From contig QXCR01000020.1 of NCBI GenBank assembly GCA_004380135.1, positions 210,656 through 274,655 on the forward strand: a stretch of DNA of 64,000 bases. Reading direction: 5' to 3'. The stretch's first letter is position 1. Every line of letters begins with the position of its first letter. The notes beneath the pieces were generated by a model. It searched no databases. It saw only the letters and a program-made list of their open reading frames with translations, and was not told the origin of the DNA. Source of the DNA: Stemphylium vesicarium (Eukaryota > Ascomycota > Dothideomycetes > Pleosporales > Pleosporaceae). Positions 42,531-53,446 of the stretch are shown one piece after another. Position numbers and translations under genes: made by a program.

Positions 42531-42998
42531 GTGTGCGGTGGGAGAGAGAGAGGCGTTGCTAGGGGAATATTTGAGAATACCTGTGTTGATTTTCACTGCT
42601 ATCGTACAAATCTTCTGGATCAGGATTTAAGTGTACGTAGGCATGCGTTATGGTAGCTAGTATGGTCCCCGAATCTATCGTTATGAGTCGCACTGCATCG
42701 ACATTTTGTGAAGCGGCCAGTCGGACACGATGAGAGCGGAATGGTGAGATTAATACCACAGCGCGCCAACGTTTCGAGGGAGTTTCGCGACAGGTTTACT
42801 GTGCGCATTCATGAAAGCTACCGAACCGAGTTAGTAGTCATGTTTCCCAACGTTCGCCAAAAGAAAAAAAAAGTCATGTGTGCATTTATCAAGGCAAGAT
42901 GAATGATAGACAAAGGTTAATTAGAACATTCACTGGAACAAACTTATAGTCATTACGTACGTTGCAGATGTGGGCATGAAAGCCATAGCCCGAGAAAC
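42531..42998. other. Intergenic region
   Basis: About 470 bp with a short A-rich run near 42,865. No gene seen. Confidence 0.5.
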
Positions 42999-43375
42999 TT
43001 ATACGACAGGGTCGACATCATCAGAAGGGCCCCTAAACTCTGCAACCCGTTAGTGTATCAGATTGCAAATACTAAAACAAACTGCCGACTTACTATTTTT
43101 TTCCCATCAACAGCATACCAAAACGCGCTCAACCCCGCAAACCTCATTTAAACACCACTCGCATAGTTTAGAGATGCCTCGGTAACGGGTAACACAGTCG
43201 GCATACTAAATAACACCAGCCCGAACAGAATCCACGCAATGAGCACCCACATTTGCCACCGTGCCCACAACAGGTCCAAAACTCCACTTCGCTTGCGAAG
43301 CCTGTCTTCTGCCGGTAAACAGCGAAAGCGAGATGGGGATGAAATACCCAATGGCCAGCGCAATGACGAGTTCCT
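42999..43375 (-). pseudogene. 3' remnant of an amino-acid/choline-type permease
   Basis: Minus-strand reading gives ALAIGYFIPISLSLFTGRR, then WSFGPVVGTVANV. After a frameshift it gives VLIAWILFGLVLFSMPTVLP and VTEASLNYAS, then in another frame FAGLSAFWYAVDGKK. A fully canonical intron (GTAAGT, CTAAC, TTGCAG) leads to a final exon FRGPSDDVDPVV ending at 42999. This is the C-terminal quarter of an APC-superfamily permease. A 4-nt GGTG duplication near 43,235 explains the first shift. All 5' transmembrane segments are absent: the homology stops at about 43,375. Confidence 0.75.
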
Positions 43376-43984
43376 CTCAGTCTTCAAGAAACAGACCAAG
43401 GAGAACACCAACATCGGTTCTCAATTCGACGCCAACACCAACCACGGCCCGCGAATCAGCAAAGCAGCCCAGGAAAAGATCCTTGCTTACATAGAGACGG
43501 CCAAGTCGGACGGCGCCGACCTCATCTACGGCGGCAAACAGTCTGGTCTCCCAGACAAAGGCTACTGCGTCTAACCAACAGTCTTTGCAAACTGCAACAA
43601 TGAGATGAAGATTGTGCACGAGGAAATCTTCGGTCCCTTTGTCATGATCCAGAGCTCCAAGACGGAAGAAGAGGTTGTTGGAAAGGCGAATGACAGTGAG
43701 TACGGTTTTGGTGCGGTGGTCTTCACCAAGGATATCGTGAGGGGCCATCGCGTTACGGGGGCGATCGACGCGGGAATATAATGGGTGACTTGCCCTCCGG
43801 GTTCCTTGCATCAACAGTCCAGATACTGACGATTCTGTAGATCAAAAGCTGAAAAGACTCGGATTTCAGAATTCCGTTTGGCGGATACAAGCAGAGTGGC
43901 ATCGGGAGGGAGCTGGGTGCGTACGCGTTGTCGGCGTATACGCAGGTCAAGGCTGTGCATGTCAACTTGGGCACTTTTCTGTAG
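43376..43984 (+). pseudogene. 3' remnant of an aldehyde dehydrogenase gene
   Basis: From about 43,376 the frame reads as the ALDH C-terminal half: GSQFDANTNHGPRISKAAQE, KILAYIETAKSDGADLIYGG, PTVFANCNNEMKIVHEEIFG and YGFGAVVFTKDI. The tail IPFGGYKQSGIGRELGAYAL, then VKAVHVNLG, ends at 43984 in a frame reached through an intron-like gap (GTGACT...TGTAG). In-frame stops lie at 43572-43574 and 43779-43781, the latter where the family has a Thr-Val before WVN. The catalytic-cysteine half is missing. EEIFGPF and PFGGYKxSGxGRE are ALDH signatures. Confidence 0.85.
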
Positions 43985-44281
43985 AGTTAGCCCGTAATCC
44001 AATCATGTGCGATAGCCACTCTGTACTGAGATTGCGCATTGGAAGTCGGGATTGGTGCATCGTTCAAGTGTGTGCAGGAGAACAGTGGTGACGTGACCAC
44101 GTGTCGTAGTCGCGTCACTTAACCCCGTATTCCAGCTTATCTCCGCAGTACCAACCGCCACCACCAAGCAACTCACTACCACCTTTGACGCCATACCCCC
44201 CAACTCATCTTGACTCCACCATACCTATAGCACCACCTCCTCCAGCCCATACGCCCCACCAGCGCATGCGCCGCCACCACC
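43985..44281. other. Intergenic region
   Basis: About 300 bp upstream of the WSS1-like gene, containing an ACGTGACCACGTG cluster near 44,090. Nothing else seen. Confidence 0.5.
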
Positions 44282-45631
44282 ATGGTCCTCGGCTTCGAGC
44301 GCATAAACGAGCGCACCCAACGCCCCAACGCGCACATAAACTTCATTCGCACCCTCCCCGGTCCCACATCCGCGACCGCAGAAAACATCCTCAACCGCGT
44401 AGCAGCAATATGCTACCCGTTTATGAAGTCGCACATGATACTTGTGCAAGCGCTCGAAGAGTTCCCTTGCAACACCGAGTTCGTCGGCCGCAACTTCAAC
44501 GCCGGCGAAGTTATACAGTTGGTGCTGCGTGACCGCAATGGGCGGTGGCTGCCGCAGCGCATGGTGGAGATGGTCATGGTGCATGAGCTCGCGCATTGCA
44601 AGCAGATGAACCATTCCAAGGCGTTTTGGAAGGTGCGCGATGCGTATGCCGTGGATCTGCGGGCGCTTTGGGTGAAGGGCTACACTGGGGAAGGGCTGTG
44701 GGGGAGGGGCAGGGAGCTGGACACTGGCGCACTGCAAGCCAGCGATGGCGACCATGTAGATGTGCCTGAGCACCTGTGCGGCGGGACATATGGGCGACGA
44801 GGCGGAAAGAGGAAGAGAGGAGGCAAAGAGAAATCCACGCTGAGTTACGCGGAGAGGAAGCAACGAAGGATCTTGAAGAAATTCGGCGCTGGAGGCCAGT
44901 CTCTCGGCGCGGACAATGACACCAAAGTCAAGCTGGAGAAGGGTGTGCCGAAAAAGGGTAAACCCAGAGTCGCGGGCAGTGCACGTGGTCGCGATCTCAG
45001 AGCTGCGGCGGCACTGGCCCGCTTTGACACGGCGAAGAAGGAAGATGAACCCATTATCAAGAAAGAAGAGCCATCGTCTGACAGCGAGACCGACGATGAG
45101 TTCGTCGAAGGCGACCAGATAGGTGCGGCTGTCGACGTCGATGGCAAGAGCATGTTCGACGACAAAGGGCGCGCACTGATCAAGATCTGTGAGGAGGAAG
45201 ACGAGGATAGAGATGGCGATGCGAAGCGTGAGTTGAGCGAGATACAAGGTTTCGCCGCAAAACCTCCACCTACACTGTCGAAGCAAAAAAAGCCTCTTCC
45301 CGCACCGAAGAAAAAACCAGACAAAACAACGAACTCGGCGTCCAACACTACAAAACAACAAGCATCGGCATCACTCAAACCGCTCTCTGCGTCCCCTAAG
45401 CCTTGGTTCTCCTCTTTGCATACACCACCGAAACCCTCCGCCTGCCCCATCTGTTCTCTCGAAAACGATGCTACAGCCCTGACATGCAGCGCCTGCGCCC
45501 ACGTGCTGAAAAAGGACTTTGTGCCTGATCACTGGAGTTGTGCAAGCGCAGCATGTAAGGAGAGTGTGTATGTGAATGCTGGAGATGCGGGGGTGTGTGG
45601 TGTTTGCGGGACAGCGAGGATGAAGGGATAG
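44282..45631 (+). CDS. WLM-domain metalloprotease (Wss1-like)
   Basis: A single exon of 449 aa. The N-terminal WLM domain (RPNAHINFIRTLPG, LEEFPCNTEFVGRNFNAGEV) carries the zinc protease motif HELAHCKQMNH at residues 101-111, fitting HExxHxxxxxH. The middle is basic and acidic low-complexity (KKEDEPIIKKEEPSSDSETD), with possible SUMO-interacting acidic/hydrophobic patches such as ALIKICEEEDEDRD. The C-terminus holds two zinc-finger-like segments (CPICSLENDATALTCSAC, RanBP2 type, and a second Cys cluster ending CGVCG). Wss1/Spartan proteases digest proteins crosslinked to DNA and cooperate with SUMO and Cdc48. Convergent with Ecdysoneless. Confidence 0.9.
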   Translation: MVLGFERINERTQRPNAHINFIRTLPGPTSATAENILNRVAAICYPFMKSHMILVQALEEFPCNTEFVGRNFNAGEVIQLVLRDRNGRWLPQRMVEMVMVHELAHCKQMNHSKAFWKVRDAYAVDLRALWVKGYTGEGLWGRGRELDTGALQASDGDHVDVPEHLCGGTYGRRGGKRKRGGKEKSTLSYAERKQRRILKKFGAGGQSLGADNDTKVKLEKGVPKKGKPRVAGSARGRDLRAAAALARFDTAKKEDEPIIKKEEPSSDSETDDEFVEGDQIGAAVDVDGKSMFDDKGRALIKICEEEDEDRDGDAKRELSEIQGFAAKPPPTLSKQKKPLPAPKKKPDKTTNSASNTTKQQASASLKPLSASPKPWFSSLHTPPKPSACPICSLENDATALTCSACAHVLKKDFVPDHWSCASAACKESVYVNAGDAGVCGVCGTARMKG

Positions 45632-45871
45632 CATGTGGGCCACTCCTGTCAGGGGGCGAGTTGTTGAGGTACGTGGACAGAGACAATGTGGAATTGTGGG
45701 GTTAGAGATGGAACTTGAAGATGGAAAAGATGAAGGAATATGATACCCCAGGCGACGTCAATAGTAATAGACACAGATATATAAAGCAATGACGTCTGTG
45801 CCTTCAAAGCACCAGCATTCTAGTGACAAAATACCTTGGCATCAACGCGCCTATCCATCTAGACAATGACA

Positions 45872-47809
45872 CTAGGAATTCGCTCCTTTGGCCTTGCTAC
45901 TTTGACCCTTGATCTCATCATCCGCATCTTGCGGGAACTGAATACCCATAGCGCGCATCATATTTCCCGCGGGCCCTGCCATGCCCGCCTGACCCTTGAA
46001 CGCTTTAAGCATGTTGTCCGCGAGATTGTAGTCTTCGTCGAGCATGTCGTCATCGTCATCATCATCCTCTTTTTCATTCTCCTCCGCGATCTCAGCAAGC
46101 TTCGCCTTGCCCTTTCCTTTACTACCAGACAACAACCCCGTACCAGGCTTGTGCTCAGACTTTTGGTTGACGTTCAAAGCACCATGGCTGAACAGCTCAG
46201 CTTCCATCATCTCGGTCAACTTTTGAATCTCGTCATCTTCTTCCTTCTCGGCGTCTTGTTCGAGGGCCAATGCGCGCGCTTCGTCGGTGAGAATGGCCTT
46301 TTCGGCTGCAGATAGCATCATGAACTTCTCATATGACTGCTCGTACTCTGCGAATTCGGCGTCGGCTTCCGCATCAGCCTCGGGGTCGGAGTCGCTCTCT
46401 TCGTCCTCTGTGGCTTTTGTATTTGCCTTGCCTTTGCCCTTGGTGTCAATCTCGACCGAAGAGTCGCTATCTTCGGGGTCGTCCCAGTCTCTGCCTCCGG
46501 CGTCCGAGTCGTTGTCCTCATCCATGGGATCCAATCCTCCATCTGCACCCTCGGCACCAGCCTCGTTATCGGCCAGGAAATCGTTGAATCGGGCAACCAT
46601 CTTCTTGAGATTTTCCTGCGCGTTTTTGTCGCCAAAGCTATCTTTCGCCCCACTGCCTTTGCCTTCAAGCTCCTTCTCAAACTCGGTGAAGTCGATGTTC
46701 AGCCAAGCTTCGTCATCTTCGCGCTTCGGCCAACTCGCGATTTCGCCGTCAGTGGGAAGCGCATCGTCCCCTGTTTTGAGATCTTCAAGCAAGAGTGCGA
46801 TCTCGCGTGTGGGTTTGCGAGAGGAGTAGATGGAATGGGTTAGCAGCATCTGCATACCAGCTGTGATTTTGATGCCAATCTCGGCTTTCTCTGTTGGCTT
46901 GCCAGCTTTTACAAGCTGTTCTAGCGCAGTGTCCCACGGAGCAGGCGCCTCCCAGTGTTGACCGAGAAGCTGAGCGTAAAGAATCTTTGTAAAGCGCACG
47001 CTAACGTCAACGAAATCTTCTGGCGGGAATACCAAGGGTGTTTTGGATTTGCTGGGTTGTAGAAGACGTATCGCGATGGGGTCGCGCAGGTAGAATGCTT
47101 CCACAACTGGTGCGATGTAGGATGGGTTGGCGTGAAGAATGTATGCGACCTTTCTCGGAAGTGGGAGTGTTGCATGATGCTGGTTCTCTGAGATAGCAGC
47201 CGGGTAACCACTTAGTCGATGGAAAGCTTCCTTCTCCATCTTGATGTACTGTTGTGGCCGGCCAGGTGTTTCGTCGATAATCTGCAGCGCTTCTTTCTCG
47301 GTCAGCGGCGCCGGTTCCTCCTCCTTTCCCAGGGGAATAATGAGTAGCCGATGACTATTGATCCAGACACGGTTTTCTGCAACCTCGGGGTTGAGCCACT
47401 TGGGCAGCGCGTTTGCAGCTTCGATGAGGAGAAACTCTCCATCGCTGTCATATATGCGTATCCAGGCATCTTTGAACTCTTTGCTCAATTCGCGCAGAAA
47501 GTAGACGATGAGCCATTCATCAGCCACGCTATCTCCATAGTTGGTCCGTCCTCGAAGAAGCCACTGGTGTTCTTCGCGGACCAAGTCCAGCTTGAGCGAA
47601 TCGCGCTGCCAGATGTATTCTTTGAGAAACTTCTTCTCTAGGGTGGTGAGGGCGCGCTGGAATGACTGTAGTCTTTCTCTGGTCTGGATATCCGAAAGCC
47701 GGGAGTCGATGATGAAGACCATGTACTCTACAACATCGTCGGGGAGCTTCTTTGGGAATCCGTCAAAGCCCTCTCCAAACCACTTGAGGTCATCTTGCAG
47801 CCCATCCAT
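45872..47809 (-). CDS. Ecdysoneless/SGT1-family protein
   Basis: A single exon of 645 aa from MDGLQDDLKWFGEGFDGFPK. The family core is clear: VEYMVFIIDSRL, ADEWLIVYFLRELSKEF, ARIYDSDGEFLLIEAANALPKWLNPE-like block and NRVWINSHRLLIIPLG. The C-terminal third is acidic (EDDDDDDDMLDED) with FMMLSAAEKAILTDEARAL. Ecdysoneless proteins act in transcription and pre-mRNA splicing; the yeast and fungal members can substitute in gcr2-type assays. The frame is open upstream to 48193 without family-like residues, so the internal ATG is used. A short upstream exon remains possible. Confidence 0.85.
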   Translation of the reverse strand: MDGLQDDLKWFGEGFDGFPKKLPDDVVEYMVFIIDSRLSDIQTRERLQSFQRALTTLEKKFLKEYIWQRDSLKLDLVREEHQWLLRGRTNYGDSVADEWLIVYFLRELSKEFKDAWIRIYDSDGEFLLIEAANALPKWLNPEVAENRVWINSHRLLIIPLGKEEEPAPLTEKEALQIIDETPGRPQQYIKMEKEAFHRLSGYPAAISENQHHATLPLPRKVAYILHANPSYIAPVVEAFYLRDPIAIRLLQPSKSKTPLVFPPEDFVDVSVRFTKILYAQLLGQHWEAPAPWDTALEQLVKAGKPTEKAEIGIKITAGMQMLLTHSIYSSRKPTREIALLLEDLKTGDDALPTDGEIASWPKREDDEAWLNIDFTEFEKELEGKGSGAKDSFGDKNAQENLKKMVARFNDFLADNEAGAEGADGGLDPMDEDNDSDAGGRDWDDPEDSDSSVEIDTKGKGKANTKATEDEESDSDPEADAEADAEFAEYEQSYEKFMMLSAAEKAILTDEARALALEQDAEKEEDDEIQKLTEMMEAELFSHGALNVNQKSEHKPGTGLLSGSKGKGKAKLAEIAEENEKEDDDDDDDMLDEDYNLADNMLKAFKGQAGMAGPAGNMMRAMGIQFPQDADDEIKGQSSKAKGANS

Positions 47810-48231
47810 TCCGAACGATGGATTCCGAATTTTGCGAGCGTTCCGAGTTTGAATGCTGCGATGATCCGGGATGGCAGCTTCTCTTACGACGTGACTGTAG
47901 GGTGATATTAGGGATACCGGATGATTTCTCGTGTGGATCATGCGCAAAGAGAACGAAAACCAGAAGTCGTCAAGATATATGGAGACTTTGGCGTAGGCGG
48001 CAAGATGGTAACGTGACTGGCCGGTCAGGCATGCTTTTCGGAACTTGCCGAGTTCGGCTAGCGGTGGGCGGCATCCCTGCAGGAGGCCCAAGCGTCCCAA
48101 ACAAACAACAGCCCAAGTATCACTGAGATCAAGACCAGAAACGACACGACTAGAGGTGTGCGCGCCAGAGGTACTCCCTGCCATTTCTTTCACTCATGTG
48201 CTATTAGAGTGCATCTATATCAACCTAAACC
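47810..48231. other. Divergent promoter, Ecdysoneless / ApsB-like gene
   Basis: A compact 420-bp region shared by two divergent genes. No third gene. Confidence 0.55.
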
Positions 48232-51200
48232 ATGGCGCATCTGCTTGAGACGCCTCGTACAGAGGTCGGCGACATGACGCGCTTCACCACCAACGAGCCC
48301 TCATTCAGTATGGAGGAGACATTCCATGCGCCGGCAGACCGCGACAACCTTTTCCAAAAAACGAGTGGTGCCCGAACACCGCGGGCCCAAGTAGCCTCCC
48401 GACGCAACCCGAGCGCGAAGAACGAGTTCACGCCCATGTTGAAGAGCGCAACCGCGAATCGAACGCGACAGGTCACCGGCCTCTTCGACGGCAAGATCAC
48501 AACACCCCTCGCCATGAAGCCTGGCTTCCAGGTTAGCCAGACGCCGCTGCCAGAGGCAAGCACATTCGACATACAATCGAGCTCCTTTGCCGAATCCGTC
48601 GATGGCCGGACGCAGCTGCCCGATCCTAGTTCCAGTGCCATGAGCACGCCCATGGCGCTACCGAGGAGAGCTGAAGGCGAGATGGACCAAGGGAACGGCA
48701 ATGTGCTGACCCTGAGAGAGCAGGAAGAGGTATGTACACAGACGCCTTGATTGCTGCAATCAGCATCATGTCCAGCCTGCTAACATCTCGTATAGCGTCT
48801 GGTACAGATTGACAAGGAGAACTTCGGACTAAAGCTTAAGATCCACTTCCTCGAGGAGAACATCAAGAAGATGGGCCCCGAATTCAATCGCCAAGCCCTG
48901 GAAGAGAATATCAACCTCAAAACCGAGAAAGTCTCCATGTCGCGCGACCTCAAGGCCTACTCCAAGGATCTCAAGGCGGCCGAGAAGGAGCTGGATAGCT
49001 ACAAACAACAATTGCGCGAATATGCCGACAAGGTTAAGCGGCGGCATGCTGACGAGGGCATGCGCGAGGAAATGGGCGAGCTCCGACGGCTGGCCGACGA
49101 GCGTGCTGCCGAGGTTGAACGGCTGGAAGAGAAGGTAGAAGAGGCCAGAAGTACCGAAGAGGAACTAGAAAAGGCCAATGCCGAGCTGGAGGACGCACAA
49201 GCAGAGATCCAACGACGGGACCAGATGCTAGATGAACACGAGGAGCGGGTCAAAGATTTGGAGCAACAGTTGGAAAGAGCCCAACAGTCACAATCCGCAG
49301 ATGACGGGGAAAAGGAACGCCAGCTCAAGGAACAGGCCCAGCGCATCGCCAAACTGGAAGAGGAACTGTGGTCTGCCCAGCAATCGCAAGAACATGCTCA
49401 GGCAGAAAAGGAGCGCCGACTGGCCGAGCAGAACGAGAAGATTGGAGATCTCGAAGACCAGCTCCGCACAATAGAGCGTGAAAAGGATGCTGAGATTGAC
49501 ACTTTACAATCAAAGATGGACTCAGCCGTTGAGAGCAAGGATCAAGAAATTCGCGACCTGAACCAAAACCTGGACGAGGCGGAACGTGAACTTGACGAGG
49601 CCGATGAACAGAGGCAACGTGAGCTTGACGAAGCGAATGGGCAAAAACAGCGCGAGCTCTCCACCGTCGAAGAACGCCTACGAGCACTGGAACGGGAGAA
49701 GGATGCCGAACTCCGGGAACTACAGCGACGCCTGCAGACGGTCCAAACCGAGAAGCATGCTGAGATGGATGCATTGCGCGAACGCCTGGAGCTCGCTGAA
49801 TCTCAGGGCGATAATCAAGTCCAGCTGGCTCAACAATCTGCCAACGATGCTCGCCAGAAGGTGGTGGAAGTCACCCGCGAGAAGAGTGTTGAGATCGAAC
49901 TCCTGCAGTCTAGAGTGGATGCTGCAGAGTCCAGGGCCGATGAACTTGAGGACTTCCGCAGGCAGCACCAAGACGCAATGCAGCAAATCACCCGCTTACA
50001 ACGAGACGCCTCCACATATGAGCAGCAACTCCAGCAACTCCGACGCGATCTTAGCCAAAAGGACCGTGACCTAGACGGACTGGAGAAAACGCGCAGAGAA
50101 CGTGACGACGCGACGCAGGAGCTCACAAGTCTACGTTCGAACCTTAACGGCAAGGACGCCCAGGTGCAAGCGCTCAACAGTGCAAGGCAAGAGCGCGATG
50201 GTCTATCACGCGAGCTTGCTAATCTACGCCGCGAGCGCGACAACCTTGTCTCCAAGATGTCAAGCAAGGATGAGCAAGTGGAGGTCCTTCGCAGAGGCAA
50301 CAGCGACCGCGATACCCTAGTAGCAACCCTTCGCCAGGAGCGTAACGATATTGAAAGCGAGATGCGTAGCCTTCGATCAGCCGTGTCGGGTAAAGACACC
50401 CAAATCGAAGCGCTCCAGAAGATCACACGTGAGCGCGATGCACTTTCTCGGGAGCTTTCCAACCTCCTGTCGACGTCGCAAACTCGTGAGCGTGACTTGG
50501 CCGGTCTACAACGGAAGATCGAGGCACAAGAAACAACACTCCAAGAGCTTAAGCAGCTCAAGAGCGACCTGAGTGACCGGACCCGAGAGTTGGACACTGC
50601 AAGGCGAACAATTTCAGATCGGGAAGCCGAGCTCGACGCCCTGAGGAGCCATGCTGACGAGCCTGATACCCAAATCGACGTCATGCAGGACATTGTTCGC
50701 AAGCGAGACGACGAATTGGAGAACCTTCGAGAGGAAATGAACTCACAAAGGAGTCAAGTTGACGCTCTCCAGCGACTAGCAGAAGAGCGCCTTGAAGCAC
50801 TGGAAGAGCTCAGAGATAACGCAAACCGCGAGAAGGAGAACTTTGAAGATGAGATCGCCGTCTTGCAGGAAGACGCCGACGAAGTCGCTGAAGAAAAGGC
50901 CTCACTCGAAGAGAAGATTGGCGTGCTTGAATCGATGCTTCGAGAGAAGGAAAGCGAGAATGGAGCACTACAATCTGAATCCCGAGCTGCTCAACGCGAG
51001 CAAAAGGCCGAATTAGAGGACAGAATCCGCGATCTGGAGTCTCGGATTCACAAGAAGGATGCTCAGCATCGCAAAATCCTCTCCGACGCCAAGTCCACGG
51101 CGCGCGACCAGCAATCATCTCTCGAACGCCAACTAAAGGACCTACAATCACAACTTCGCGAAAAAGAATCTCAATTACGCCTACTCCAAGCCTCCTCGAA

Positions 51201-51751
51201 AGCAGTCCAACAAAAAGCTAACCAAGACGCCGTCGATCTCGACGAACAAGCCGAAGCTCTCACAAAACGCCACATCAAAGAGATCAATGGCCTCGCCAAG
51301 CAAATCCAATTCCTGCGCGCGCGATGCTCCCGCGCCGAAGCCTTCCGCGAAGCTCTAGGTTACCAAAAGAAGTTCTTCCTCATGCAAATCAACACATACA
51401 ACGAATGGTACGTCTTCCCCTTACCGTGTCCCTTTCCCACTCCTCAAATCATCAGCCATCCAACAAAACTAACATCACCACAGCAACCAACAAGATCTAA
51501 ACCTCATCTCCCAAATGGGAATCACACCTGACATGACCATCCACGACCGCCGTCCTAAGCTCAAATCCGCGGCGCTTGCTGTCATTGCCGCCATCCGTAT
51601 GCAGAGGCTGGCGGATGGGTGGGCACAGAATCGCAAGATTCATGAGCAGTTGAAGGCTAAGCTGGAGGGGATGAAGAGAAGTAGTGGACGTGGAGTGCAG
51701 GGGAGTGCGAGGAAGAGTGTGGGCGGGTCGCAGTTGAGGATTGCGAGGTAG
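48232..51751 (+). CDS. Microtubule-organising protein, ApsB/Mto1 family
   Basis: Exons 48232-48729, 48796-51407 and 51484-51751 give 1125 aa. A Cnn motif 1 spans the first splice junction: LREQEE then RLVQIDKENFGLKLKIHFLE. It recruits gamma-tubulin complexes in centrosomin/Mto1/ApsB proteins. About 700 residues of coiled coil follow with many charged heptads (REKDAELRELQRRL). The C-terminal Mto1-type region reads QIQFLRARCSRAEAFREALG and, across intron 2, then QDLNLISQMGITPDM. In Aspergillus, ApsB sits at septal and spindle-pole MTOCs. Length is close to ApsB. A Ser/Arg-rich tail ends the protein. Confidence 0.9.
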
Positions 51752-51973
51752 AATTCGCAGGTCCTTTTAATGTGAGATGTCTTTTGGCCTGTTACGAGGC
51801 GAGGCGTTCTTTTGTCTTGGCTCTGGTTTGGCGGCGCGGCGCCGTGTTATTGTTATGCATAGCGTAGAGTTGGTTATCACTTTTGTTGGGTTCGTATGGG
51901 CGGTGGGCAGGAGTTTGGGCGTCTTCCTGGATTCAAGGATGAATGTCATGACCACATGGCGAGTTGATCTGCT

Positions 51974-53446
51974 CTAATCCATCGACATGATACAGCTTTT
52001 CAAAGTGTGTGCTCTTTCCCGTTTACATCGATTACATAAACACTCCCCCTCAAACCATGGCCAAAGTGCATCGTTTCTCTCTCTCAACCCTAACCCTCTT
52101 ACGTCCAAATAATTGCAAAACAACTCATCGCCTTGCCGAATCATCTCGCTCTTAGCAAAAAAGCGAACGGTGATGCTTCCTTCCTCTTTTGCCCACTCCA
52201 CGTTCGGCTCGCAGCTATGATTGAAGAGCGGAAGGTGCGGCGTGACCTCATCAACGAACCCAAGTACCGCATCTCTTGAACCAGCTTTGTTGTTGGCCAA
52301 TCGCGTCCAAATGGTATGTAAGACATCCACGTCGAAATTCTGGTTTTCGAAGATATCTACGCCGAGGTGCTCCAGGATTTTCAGCGGGGTAGCAACAGAG
52401 TCGCCGAGGGTGAAGACATCGAGATGGTCACGATCAGCGAGTGACTTGAGCCGCGCGACGAGTGGGTGGTCTAAAGGTGACTTCTCTACACCTGCTTGGA
52501 CACACGCCGCGAGGACGCGTAGCATAAGAAGAGGGCGCAGGGGTGAGGCATTGTGAGTCAGACCCCTGGCGGCGTCCTGGAGCCAGCTAAAGTCTTTCCC
52601 GCATAGCGCTTTGTGGTATGTCGACATGGCAAGCTCATGACATGCCACTGAGCAGAAGATATCTGAACAACATTGCGCTTGTACATGTGAGCCGGAACGC
52701 GGTGAGTAGCAGTTGGGGCAAAATTTGGGTACTGGATCGCTGCAGGCACTCATGGCAGTGCAACTCGTGAGTATACATTCGCCTTTTTGTATATCACGAG
52801 TGGCAAACATGCCTAGCATATCCTCTTCGGAACCTTCACACAGACTGCTTTGCCCTACTCGACACGCCGCTCCTCCGCCTGTCTCACGGAGCTCCTCATT
52901 GACGAGTTCGACAAGCTTGCCCGACCTATCGCGATGGCGCTTCTGCATCCACGGATATGTCACGGTGAGCACGCCACCATCCCTCAACCGATCTTTCTTC
53001 TCTTGAGCTGTGCCTCCCAGCGGCGCTGCAGCAAGTTCTTTCCGCTGCATGTGTCTCCTCAACTCACCGAGCCTTTTGTTGTAGCTTTCATTAGCGTCCT
53101 TCTCCACGGCCTCTTCATACAAATCCCTCGCTTCCCAGTGACAGTGGCAGAGCTTGAGAGACGGACCAAGCACCCCGTACACCCAACCCCACAGACTGAG
53201 GTTTTCATCTTGGTTGCGCTCCATCAGAAGCTTGGCTTTGTACGCGTCTCCCGCACCGAGCTCGGGAAATCCGTATCTTAACATCTGTTCCCCGCGCTTG
53301 AGCCATTCTCTGGCTGAGTGAGGCTGGCCTGCGATTTGCTTGGTCAATCCCGTCCTGTTGCGCACGACCTCCGCTGGTGTTGTAATAGAGTCATACGTTT
53401 GCCCGTTCAGATACGCGGAAACTCTCAATTTGGGTGGTTGCGCCAT
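51974..53446 (-). CDS. SET-domain protein with MYND-like zinc finger and TPR-like N-terminus
   Basis: A single exon of 490 aa from MAQPPKLRVSAYLNGQTYD. The N-terminal region has TPR-like helices (AREWLKRGEQMLRYGFPELG, WEARDLYEEAVEKD). A split SET domain begins MFATRDIQKGECILTS, is interrupted by a Cys-rich MYND-like finger (FCPNCYSP ... CCSDIFCSVAC), and resumes with PLFNHSCEPNVEW and GDELFCNYLD. A post-SET-like CLCNRCKRER closes it. NHSCEPN and the ELxxxY pattern are the methyl-donor and catalytic elements of SmyD-type lysine methyltransferases. The substrate is unknown. The frame opens upstream to 53515, but the context favours 53446. Its 3' end approaches that of the ApsB-like gene. Confidence 0.85.
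   Translation of the reverse strand: MAQPPKLRVSAYLNGQTYDSITTPAEVVRNRTGLTKQIAGQPHSAREWLKRGEQMLRYGFPELGAGDAYKAKLLMERNQDENLSLWGWVYGVLGPSLKLCHCHWEARDLYEEAVEKDANESYNKRLGELRRHMQRKELAAAPLGGTAQEKKDRLRDGGVLTVTYPWMQKRHRDRSGKLVELVNEELRETGGGAACRVGQSSLCEGSEEDMLGMFATRDIQKGECILTSCTAMSACSDPVPKFCPNCYSPRSGSHVQAQCCSDIFCSVACHELAMSTYHKALCGKDFSWLQDAARGLTHNASPLRPLLMLRVLAACVQAGVEKSPLDHPLVARLKSLADRDHLDVFTLGDSVATPLKILEHLGVDIFENQNFDVDVLHTIWTRLANNKAGSRDAVLGFVDEVTPHLPLFNHSCEPNVEWAKEEGSITVRFFAKSEMIRQGDELFCNYLDVRGLGLRERNDALWPWFEGECLCNRCKRERAHTLKSCIMSMD

Noticed and set aside
49830..50702. 290-codon minus-strand frame under the ApsB-like gene, Ser/Arg-rich.
   Set aside because: Antisense of a coiled-coil codon pattern.
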